Positions 18,478 to 26,374 of a stretch of DNA of 26,374 nucleotides are shown piece after piece. The notes under the pieces are model-generated. The model saw only the letters and a program-made list of their open reading frames with translations, ran no database searches and was not told the DNA's origin. Origin of the DNA: Acanthaster planci (lineage: Eukaryota; Echinodermata; Asteroidea; Valvatida; Acanthasteridae); the NCBI RefSeq assembly GCF_001949145.1, contig NW_019091728.1, positions 63,492 through 89,865 on the forward strand, written 5' to 3'. A program made the position numbers and the translations under genes. Every line of letters begins with the position of its first letter. The stretch's first letter is position 1.

Positions 18478-18560
18478 CCAACGTGAGCTCTGAGAACTAT
18501 CCGAAAGGAGTGACTGACTAGATCCCTCTATGGTCTGGTATATTACATTCCCCCTTTTTA
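18478..18560 (-). mobile_element. Gypsy copy 2: polypurine tract and start of 3' LTR
   Basis: On the minus strand CTTTTAAAAAGGGGGAA (about 18564-18548) is a typical polypurine primer for plus-strand synthesis. It is followed directly by TGTAATATACCAGACC at 18547, a canonical TG start of an LTR. About 70 bp later the sequence becomes LINE ORF1-like, so only the LTR's beginning is visible. Confidence 0.55.
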
Positions 18561-18764
18561 AAAGAAAGATATGAACAATTTGCAACTGGTTTGGAAATTG
18601 GAAAAAATAATTACAAAAATTTTTACTGTCTGGTTCTTGGTGATCTTTTCTTATGCTGAAGTCCTTTTGTTTTGTTTTGTTCGTAACAACAGACAAAAAA
18701 TGGTGTTTCTTAAAAAAAATGATATACGTATACAAAAGTCTGTGCATGACCTATGCATCTAACC

Positions 18765-18768
18765 AAAA

Positions 18769-18807
<39 letters not shown>

Positions 18808-18809
18808 AT
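18765..18809. repeat. (AAAT)n microsatellite at the 5' junction of the LINE
   Basis: About eleven AAAT units directly before the 5' end of the plus-strand LINE. A shorter AAAT run (24727-24740) closes its 3' tail. Confidence 0.95.
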
Positions 18810-19025
18810 GCGTTCGAAGGCGCAAGACGTGTCTGTTTGGAGCTCCGCCGGTTTTGAGGTTGTCAGTCCCTTTGGCGTGCCTTTGTGGAATAGTTTTGAA
18901 GGTAATCTTTTCAGGAAGGAAAGTAGAACTCACACATATAGTTAGTTTGGTTTTTCGCTTTTTCTGGAGGCCTTTTAGGCCGCATCTTTTCGTCGGTGTT
19001 TGGTTGCTGGAGCCGTGAATTCAAG

Positions 19026-20726
19026 ATGGCGTCACGGTTTCAGCTACGACGCCCATTTACCGTGCGTTTCAACACACGACACGTCAAGGGTATTGTTAAG
19101 CCTGAAGATGTATACAATGCTGTTAATAGAGAATTGAAGACAAGAGGAAATATGCGTTGTATTGCGGAGCTGGAAAACAGGTGGTATAACGTAACAGTAG
19201 ACAACGAAAAGAACTGTGATCGATTGGCGACATATGGTCTGATGTTAAACGGCATGCTAGTGGATTGTGAGAGAGTTGCGGTGGCGACCTCGGTAGTGGT
19301 CTATATCAAAGCACCCTACGAACTGAGCGACCAGGCAGTTATAAGTGCCCTGTCGGCTTACGGGACTGTAGACAATCTCAGGAGGCAATACCACGATTTC
19401 GACCTAGAGATTGAGAGTGGAGTGCGGTCTTGCCTTATAAAGAATTTGACCAAACCGATACCAAGCTATATAAGACTCGGCAGTTTTTCTCTCCCTGTGA
19501 GATACAGAGGGCAGGCAAAAACATGCAAAATTTGCGAGAGCATCGATCACTTTGCTCGGGACTGCCCTCAACGCGGTCGATGTTTCGTTTGTGGGGAACG
19601 AGGTCACCAGGCAAGTTGGCATGAACGTGAGGAGAAACAGAAGGAAACAGACACAGAGGGTGACACAGAATATTCCGACGAGCCAGATGAAGGAGACAAG
19701 GATAGCGAGGGGACTGAGACCGTTTTCGAGACGGAGATGGAGGACGAAGATCAAGAAGAAGAAGAAAAAGAAGAAGTGACGTATGCCTCCAAAGCTAAAC
19801 CAAGACAGAGAACAAATTGGAGTGATATGATGGAGATCGAGTTGATAAGGAAAAGGAAGGAAAGGGAGAGAGAAGATACTACAGAATTTGGAGATAGCGA
19901 GAAGCAGAGGAAGATGACAAAAGGGGATCAGGGAGATTGTCTGCTCTCAGAGGCCGAGACGAACGTATACACCAACCAGGAATCAGGACTTATGGTAAGC
20001 CAAGAGTTAGAACAGGTTAGTCAGGATATAGTACAGCAAGCCTTTTCGGAAAGTGTGCTCAGCCAGGATGACCGGCCGGCAGACATAGCAAAATCCATTC
20101 GGCCAGAAAATCTGAAAATTCTTTTTGAGGACACGACAGAGTCGTCTCAACCTGTCATGGACGAGGCCAGCCAGTCGTCCCATCTGGAAACTATTGGGGG
20201 AAGCGGTCAGGAGATGAACCAGAGAGTCACAGCGGAGGACAGTCAAGGAAACGCCACTCAGGAAACCGCTCAAGAAACCAGCTCAATCCTCGCAGAAGAG
20301 GCCAGTCTGCAAACTGCATCAGCTGTCAATCAGCCAGTCCTTTTGGGGACTTCCCACGGTAACACATCTGAGACCTTTTGGGGAACCATACCGGAGACAA
20401 TCTCGGGGTTTGGAGTAGAGGCCACCCAGGGATCCTTTTCCACGCCAGTTGCTAGCCAGACAACCATACCCGAGACTTTTGAGCCTAACGAGGAAATCGC
20501 ACTAGAGATGGTCCAGGGATCAACACTGGACTCTAGTCAAGCTGGTTCACGAGTCATTAGTGCAACCCAAGTAACCGCCGTGGACAAAACTGAGGAAAAA
20601 GTAAAGTACACCAGAAGGGGAGTTGAAAGATTGAGGAAAAAGAGAACCAGTTGGGAGCGCAAGAACAAGGAACATCAAGAACCATACAGCCTAACGAAGG
20701 GGAGAGGAAGAGGAAAGTCACTTTAA
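19026..20726 (+). CDS. LINE ORF1 protein (CCHC zinc knuckles, acidic and SQ/TQ-rich tail)
   Basis: The first in-frame ATG is at 19026, in CAAGATGGCGTC; the frame upstream of it has no ATG. The product is 566 residues. Residues 1-160 hold an RRM-like region (SVVVYIKAPYELSDQAV, then ALSAYGTVDNLRRQY). Two zinc knuckles follow: CKICESIDHFARDC at about 166-179 (C-x2-C-x4-H-x4-C) and CFVCGERGHQASWH at about 187-200, where the last ligand is His. Residues about 205-255 are strongly acidic. A Lys/Arg cluster (RKRKEREREDT) follows, then about 220 residues rich in Ser-Gln and Thr-Gln pairs, and a basic C terminus (RLRKKRTSWERK, KGRGRGKSL). ORF1 proteins bind the element RNA and chaperone integration. 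No stop or frameshift is seen. Confidence 0.9.
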   Translation: MASRFQLRRPFTVRFNTRHVKGIVKPEDVYNAVNRELKTRGNMRCIAELENRWYNVTVDNEKNCDRLATYGLMLNGMLVDCERVAVATSVVVYIKAPYELSDQAVISALSAYGTVDNLRRQYHDFDLEIESGVRSCLIKNLTKPIPSYIRLGSFSLPVRYRGQAKTCKICESIDHFARDCPQRGRCFVCGERGHQASWHEREEKQKETDTEGDTEYSDEPDEGDKDSEGTETVFETEMEDEDQEEEEKEEVTYASKAKPRQRTNWSDMMEIELIRKRKEREREDTTEFGDSEKQRKMTKGDQGDCLLSEAETNVYTNQESGLMVSQELEQVSQDIVQQAFSESVLSQDDRPADIAKSIRPENLKILFEDTTESSQPVMDEASQSSHLETIGGSGQEMNQRVTAEDSQGNATQETAQETSSILAEEASLQTASAVNQPVLLGTSHGNTSETFWGTIPETISGFGVEATQGSFSTPVASQTTIPETFEPNEEIALEMVQGSTLDSSQAGSRVISATQVTAVDKTEEKVKYTRRGVERLRKKRTSWERKNKEHQEPYSLTKGRGRGKSL

Positions 20727-20791
20727 GTATTGTTTCTCTGTTGGTTTTTTTTAACTAGAAATTCGTGACCCGTCTTGTCCTCCTTTTTCTG

Positions 20792-23700
20792 ATGCTAAGA
20801 TTGGCCACTTTTAATGTGAACGGTCTCAGGGATTACGGGAAAAGGCAAATTATTTTCAACTATCTGAAAGATAACTTCGATATTGCTTGTTTGCAAGAAA
20901 CTCACAGTGTCGCTTCAGATGAGTCCATTTGGAAGAAAGAGTGGGGAGGGGATGCAATTTTCAGCCATGGCACTAGTTCTTCTAAGGGAGTGGTTATTTT
21001 GGCATCAGAAAAGAGAGGTCTCAATCTAAACAATCCGGATAAAGATAACGAAGGGAGAATTGTAGGGGGAGATTTTATGTGGAAAACTATTCCTTTCAAC
21101 ATATTGTGTGTTTATGCTCCTAATCAAATGAATGAGCGACAAAAGTTTTTTAGTAATCTTTATAAATACGTCAAACAAGATGACAGATGGATTATAGCGG
21201 GAGATTTCAATTGTCAAATCGATCTGCATTCTGACAACGATAAAAGCAAATCTGAGTTTCAGAATTTGATTATTGAAAATGATCTCATTGACGTCTGGGG
21301 GAATTTATATCCTTCTGACAAGGGCTTCACCTTTTTTCACAGGGGTCTTAAAAAGAGCAGTAGAATTGACTATATTTTGATTTCGCGTCAGTATTATAAT
21401 TTTTTGAGTGACGCTAAGGTCAATTCAAACGGTTTATCCGACCATCTGGTTCTTGCATGTAATTTTAACTGCTGCACCACTGATCGTGGTCCAGGAAGAT
21501 GGATTTGTGATAACGGTATTCTCTGTGATGATTCCTGTGTAGACTATGTGACTAACTTTTGGAAGTTTTGGAAAACGCAGAAAAATTCTTTTGACAATTT
21601 ATTTGACTGGTGGGATATTGGAAAGGGCAAAATTAAAGCCATTTTGAAGTACTACGCTGAGGCTAAATACAAGGCCAGTAAGAAATTTAAAACTAAGCTG
21701 CAAAAAGACATGAACAGACAACTCGCTAAGGATGTTCCTAATTCTCAAATTGTTGACGACATCAATAAAAAACTGAAACAGTTGGAAGTTAATGAACTGG
21801 AAAACGCTAGAATTAGATCCCACATCAACAAAATTTCTGGGGAAAAAGGTTCGCAGTTTTTCAAAATTCTCAAATGTCAGAGAGATTCGGATAATTTAAT
21901 TAAAAGTTTAGTTGACGAGTGCGGTAATGAACATAAAGATATTGAGAGTCTTAGCAAACACATCATTTCTTTTTATAGACAGCTGTATTCTAATGGTGGT
22001 ATTGAAGAAGAAAACTGTGATGTTATTTTAGACAGTGTTGACAAGGTTCTTTTTGACAAAGATGTCGTTTACTCAATGAATAGTGACCTTACTGATGACG
22101 AAATACTCTTTGCTGTCAATCAAATGAGTAGGGGTAAATCACCAGGTCTCGATGGCCTGACGGCCGAATTTTATCAAGCCTTTTGGCCTATTTTGAAGGA
22201 TGATTTTAAAGAAGTTATAGGCGAATGTAATACGTCCGGGAATCTGCCTCGTTCTATGAATATGGCTTTAATTCGTTTGATATTCAAAAACAAGGGAGAA
22301 AAGACCGACCTAAAAAATTGGAGACCGATCAGTCTCCTTAACGTCGACTACAAAATCATTTCAAAAATCATAACCAATCGTCTTAAGAAAATTATGCCCA
22401 GTATCATAGGCGAAGACCAATCCTGTGGCGTTGAGAATAGAAATATTCAAGATAATTTAATGACTATCAGGGACACTATTTACTATATTAATCATGAAGG
22501 TAGAGAGGGCGCTCTTCTAAGCATTGATCAAGAAAAAGCTTTCGACAGAATCGAGTGGAATTATATGTTTAAGATAATGGAGAAAATGGGAATTCCTGGT
22601 AATTTAATCAATTGGATTCGTGTCATGTATAACGATCCTTCGAGTTGTATCATTATTAACAATCATGTCTCTGAACCTTTCAAAGTGGGCAGAGGGATTA
22701 GGCAGGGCTGCCCCATGTCCCCATTATTGTATTCGATTTGTGCTGAAGGTTTGTCGAGTCTCATAAGAAAAAACAATTCTATTACTGGCATTCAGCTTCC
22801 TAATAGTTGTCACGAGTCCTTGAAGATAGTTCAACATGCAGATGACACCACCATCTTTGTTACCGATGATAACGATTTCCCCATCCTTGACGATATTTTC
22901 TCTACTTACAGTAGAGGTTCTGGATCAAAAATAAATTACAGTAAATCTAATGGTCTGTGGTTAGGGAAATGGAGATCTCGCACAGACGCTCCAGGTGGTT
23001 TTAATTGGGTGAACGATCATTTGAAGATTCTCGGTATTTATTTCGGGAATGACGATAGCGTCGAGAGGAACTGGGGTCCTCGTGTCAGTAAGATGAGTGC
23101 TGTTCTAGACAAATGGGCAATCAGAAATTTAACTTTGAAAGGTAGAGCTATTGTTGTAAACTCTTTTTTCGGTAGTTGCCTCTCTTATTATGGAAAAGTT
23201 TTATCTTGTCCAGATGATGTGGTTAAAAAGATGGAAAGAATTAAGTGGTCCTTTTTATGGAATGGCAAAATAGAGAAAATTAAGCGCAGTACCATGTGTG
23301 CACCTGTAAAAAAGGGTGGACTTGGAGTGATTGATATTAAGAACAAACTTCATTCTTTGAGAATCAATGTTTTGACGAAATTCCAAAATAGTGCGGGAAA
23401 GTGGAAAAGTTTTTTCGAATATTGTCTTTTTAATGCCAGCGGTCCGTATCATCTTGGATGGTTTATCTTCTCCAACCCTAAGATTGTAGAAAAGAATGCA
23501 CAGCCTTTTTACAAACAGCTGATCAAAGATTTCAGCCATCTAAAAGGAAAGTTAAATTTTTGTCCTTCGTGTGTAAACGAGGTCAAAGACATCCCTCTGT
23601 GGAAGAATAATGTAATTACTGGCAACTTTACAAAGGTCATGGATAGTAAGGTTCTTAAAGCGAATGGAATTTTTTGTCTTGGTCAGATCGTAAATAACAA

Positions 23701-24533
23701 TGACATTATTTCAGTCAAGGATTTGACTATGGTTTGTAAAATTCTGCCTATTAATGCTGGTCGGATTAGAGCAGGCTTAAAAAGAAATATTAAGGATGAG
23801 TACGTTTCGGAAAATAGAGAAGGTCCCGGGAATCATCCGTTAAACAGCGTCTTTCTTTTTGATGACGAATCGTATGATGTCACTTCTGTCAATGTTAAAT
23901 CTGTCTGTGAGGCCTTAAACCTTATGTATTTTGAGACTCCAAAGGTCCAGAGTTATTGGGAAGAAATTTTCGGCACCAGTTCTCTGGATTGGGAAATTAT
24001 TTGGTCTGTGAGAGGCTGTCAATTTTTGGATGCTGATGATAACGATATTTGGTTTAAATTGAAACATAAGATTCTACCAACTAAGGACAAGTTAAAGCTT
24101 TATGGTTTGATAGATGAAGAGAATTGTTATTTATGTCACCGAGGGAGGGAGAATGTGTACCATCTTTTCGTTGTTTGTCCCTATAATATTGAAGCCTGGT
24201 TATTTGTAGAAAAAATGATTCGTAATTATTTGAAAGATGTTAGTTTCTATTTGACAGACAAGATGAGAATTTTGGGTACGGGTATTAAGAATAGGTTATG
24301 TTTATTTCTTATTGGACGTCTGCACAGAGTGATTTGGAAAGTAAGGTGTACATATGTNTTTCTATAAGGGCAGCATGCCTCCACGTGATGTTCTGCAAGT
24401 GTATAAATCAAGCCTGAAGAAATTTATTTTTCGAGAACATACAAGACTAGATGAAAATGCTTTTTGTTCAATTTATGCAAAACATTCGGTACTCTGCTAC
24501 GTTCAAAATGAAAGGATTCACTTTTGTTTCTAA
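20792..24533 (+). CDS. LINE ORF2: AP endonuclease and reverse transcriptase (frame interrupted only at an N)
   Basis: The ATG is at 20792, three residues before LATFNVNGL. The frame upstream has no ATG. Endonuclease residues are all present: FNVNGL, ACLQETH, CVYAPNQ, IIAGDFNC, SRIDYIL and GLSDHLVL. RT: GKSPGLDGLTAEFYQAFW, motif A LLSIDQEKAFDRIEW (near residue 580), motif B GIRQGCPMSPLLYSICAEGL, motif C HADDTTIF (near 682, His in place of the common Tyr/Phe). A C-terminal CYLCHRGRENVYHLFVVC knuckle lies near residue 1110. As written, the frame stops at 24365-24367, nine bases after the N at 24358. Leaving out that N continues the frame for 55 more codons to a stop at 24531-24533, about 1246 residues in all. 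ORF2 nicks the target and primes cDNA synthesis there. No other lesion is visible. Confidence 0.9.
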
Positions 24534-24673
24534 ATTATGGGAAACCAATAGCCTTTTAATGGTACCTTTTTATTTTTAAAAAAACATGTACTTAATTATC
24601 TGTTTTTTTATTAGTAAAGGAAACGTAATAACCCTATTTAGCTGTACCTCTAGCTGTAAATTTTGAGTGATTG

Positions 24674-24697
24674 AATAAATGGAGCTGTATGGCTCCA
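24674..24697 (+). promoter_or_regulatory. AATAAA plus stem-loop at the LINE 3' end
   Basis: AATAAA (24674-24679) is followed at once by a 6-bp stem, TGGAGC (24680-24685) and GCTCCA (24692-24697), with a 6-nt loop, then about 8 nt and the A-rich tail. Such 3' hairpins can be recognised by LINE reverse transcriptases; here this is inferred. Confidence 0.6.
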
Positions 24698-24740
24698 CTT
24701 TCACGAAAAAGAAAAAAATAAAAAAAAAATAAATAAATAA

Positions 24741-24859
24741 GGTAGTGTTATACTTGTATAATGTAGTCATCTGCAAAACACTAATCCAACACTTTGCCTG
24801 TTAAAAAAAAGTAATAACAACATCAAAGAAAATGATGGTGATAGTGTTCATAAAACTGT
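24741..24859 (-). mobile_element. Gypsy copy 2 3' UTR, part before the LINE insertion
   Basis: Sequence between the pol stop and the LINE tail. With 18561-18764 on the other side of the LINE it makes up a 3' UTR of about 320 bp leading to the polypurine tract. No ORF is seen in it. Confidence 0.55.
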
Positions 24860-25868
24860 TTACAGATCGAGTCTTTTTGGTGGTCTGACTTGTCGACCAG
24901 ATCACGTGATAGTGGGAGTGTTCTGATTGTCTCGTGTTGGGCTATCACGAGACGGTGGTGAGCCATCTTCGAATGTGACGCATTTCTTGACAGGTTCAAT
25001 GTCACCAAGATGACGACGATTGCGTCTGAGCTCACGACCGTTGGGAGTCACTATGACATATGAACGTGGCTCCTCACAGCACTGCTTAACTTGTGCTGGT
25101 GTCCATAAACAAGTGTTCGGATCCTGGACACACACTAATTGGCCAGGTTGGAGTGGCTTGAGATCATGGGCATATCTGTCGTGGTAGACTTTCTGCTGTG
25201 CTTGTCTATCCTGTAGGCGCCGGTATGTTTGGTCTTTGTGCTCTGATGTGTGCTTGCTCTGAAACTGCCTTCCACAAAGCAGTTCTGCTGGACTTGGAAG
25301 TTTGCTGTCCACTGGAGTCGTCCTTAGACAGAGAAGAGCCATGCTAATGTTTTGTCCACTGGCCCTTGCTTTGGTCATGGTACGCTTAACGGTTTGGATC
25401 ATTCTCTCAGCGAAACCATTCGACTGTGGGAAATGGGGCGACAACGTAACGTGTGAAACCCCATTCCTTAGCGAATGTGTTGTATGCTGTAGAGGCATAA
25501 TGTGGGCCATTGTCACTAATAACCTTCTCCGGCACACCTTGCTCTGAGAAGATTTGCTGAGTGGCATCAATCACTGCACGACTTGTGCAGTTTGCAGGCA
25601 TTCTACGCACGACAGGAAACTTGGAGTAATAGTCAGCCACCAGAAGGTACTCATTACCTTCGAAGTGGAACAGGTCAGTGCCAAGTATTTGCCATAGTCG
25701 CGTTGGCAACTCGTGTGGAAGTAGAGTCTCCTTGGGTTGAGACCGCTGATGTTCCTGACATGTAGAACATTGGCTCACAACTTGGTCAATGTCTTGGTTC
25801 ATGTTAAGCCAATATACCGTGTCTTTCGCTCTGAGCTTTGTCTTGGTTGTGTAGTGGAGGCATTTTTA
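24860..25868 (-). pseudogene. pol: Gypsy copy 2 integrase (3' end of pol), broken
   Basis: From 25868 leftward: the second half of the zinc-binding region (CLHYTTKTKLRAKDTVYWL, then QCSTCQEHQ), the catalytic core with the first Asp (LGTDLFHFEGNEYLLV), the second (VISDNGPHYAS) and, after a frameshift at about 25445, the Glu (HFPQSNGFAERMIQTVK). All three DDE residues are present. The frameshift fits loss of two bases in a CACA run. The C-terminal part includes QVKQCCEEPRSYVIVTPNG and RRNRRHLG. A TGA at about 24900 interrupts the final RSGR-type tail, which then reads VRPPKRLDL to TAA at 24860-24862. The element's 5' part is missing beyond 25868. Integrase joins cDNA to the host genome; this one is dead. 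Confidence 0.88.
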
Positions 25869-26374
25869 ACTTGGGTGATTTTTTTTATTGGTACATGCAG
25901 CCTGTATTAAGTTGGAGTTGCAGTGTGTGCCCCCCTGGTGTTTATTTCATACTTAAGTCCATGTAGCATAGCTAAAGCTTCAGTAGCAGGTCAGCTGGCA
26001 GAGAGTAAACACTCATGTAACCTGGCATCCAAATCTGCACTTGCTGTATTTAAGAATCGACCTGCAGTGGACTTGGTAAGTTTCTCCCCTTTTCCTTTTT
26101 TTGTGAACATGATCATGTGCCGCTTTACTTTGTTTTGACATATTAAGGTTTAGCTCTATAGTCAAGTCAGCAGTTTTCCCTTGACAGAGATATATTTTTT
26201 TTGGCTCTCCCTTTGATCCATTTTTGGAGGTCTGAGGATACTTGCTGATTTTTCCCTAGAGATGCAGAAATATCTGTAGTTTTGCAAGTGTTTTTTACTT
26301 TAATCTGAGGGCGTCATGTAACTTTTCATGTTTTTGCTGAAGCTCATCTTTTGAAACAGAGCGTATTGTTTTTT
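25869..26374. other. No recognisable gene
   Basis: T-rich sequence without homologous-looking frames. A plus-strand frame at 25923-26070 ends at a good splice donor (GACTTG|GTAAGT near 26070) and could be a host exon, but nothing else supports it. Confidence 0.3.

Larger units (their letters stand above)
18810..24740 (+). mobile_element. Near-intact L1/Tx1-like LINE, about 5.9 kb
   Basis: The order is: 5' UTR of 216 bp, ORF1 (19026-20726), a 65-bp spacer, ORF2 (20792 to 24367 as read, or to 24533 without the ambiguous base), a 3' UTR with AATAAA and a hairpin, and an A-rich tail ending in AAAT units. ORF1 with RRM-like and CCHC modules plus ORF2 with N-terminal endonuclease and no RNase H fit the L1/Tx1 superfamily. 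It lies on the plus strand inside the 3' UTR of the minus-strand Gypsy copy 2, between the integrase end and the polypurine tract. Confidence 0.9.

Noticed and set aside
18410-18547. A 138-bp complete LTR (TGTAAT...ATAACA) for Gypsy copy 2
   Set aside because: The left 68 bp or so also read as LINE ORF1 coding sequence continuous with the old LINE, so only the first 70 bp can be LTR.
1514-25868. One Gypsy element split by insertions across the whole window
   Set aside because: On the minus strand the integrase piece comes before the gag-RT piece, the wrong order for a simple split.
1-26374. CRISPR array, bacterial insertion sequence, rRNA or tRNA gene
   Set aside because: No regularly spaced direct repeats, no bacterial transposase, and no T-loop or cloverleaf word pattern found by eye.

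Overview
The window looks like repeat-rich nuclear DNA of an animal, most likely a marine invertebrate such as a mollusc or other lophotrochozoan; the taxon is inferred, not shown. The evidence is GT-AG introns, AATAAA signals, AAAT microsatellites, four eukaryotic transposon types and a death-domain gene. I found no rRNA, tRNA, CRISPR array or prokaryotic operon.

Layout. 1-1348 (minus): a small protein with two ESCRT-type late-domain motifs, then a frameshifted large gene that looks like a viral structural gene and runs off the left edge. 1514-4012 (minus): a dead Ty3/Gypsy gag-pol piece. 4971-6660 (plus): a broken PIF/Harbinger transposase gene with one intron. 7413-8544 (plus): a protein with cysteine at every third residue, then a small unknown ORF. 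8814-11160 (minus): three compact genes, encoding a death-domain protein, a PC4/SUB1-like protein with a CtBP-type PxDLS motif, and a four-exon acidic protein with two SUMO-interaction motifs on two separate phase-1 exons. 11124-14080: no recognisable gene, but a CCAAT/CRE promoter-like patch and a 21-bp tandem repeat. 14080-18477 (minus): a decayed LINE of the I/Nimb/Jockey group with endonuclease, RT, RNase H and a C-terminal Cys/His motif. 18478-18764 and 24741-25868 (minus): the 3' part of a second Gypsy element (integrase, 3' UTR, polypurine tract, LTR start). Its 3' UTR is split by a nearly intact 5.9-kb L1/Tx1-like LINE on the plus strand (18810-24740).

Interpretation. The best candidate for something undescribed is the 8.8-11.2 kb cluster. 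Its genes combine features typical of host-manipulating early genes of DNA viruses: SUMO binding, CtBP recruitment, an ssDNA/transcription cofactor fold and a death-fold adaptor. Together with the late-domain protein and structural-like gene at the left end, this suggests remnants of an endogenised animal DNA virus (adintovirus/Polinton/adenovirus-like is one possibility), later broken up by transposons. No polymerase, capsid ATPase or protease is visible, so viral origin is an inference. An unusual host gene cluster remains possible.

The single ambiguous base at 24358 sits exactly where the LINE ORF2 frame breaks. Dropping it extends ORF2 to a stop at 24531-24533, so this LINE may be a recently active copy.
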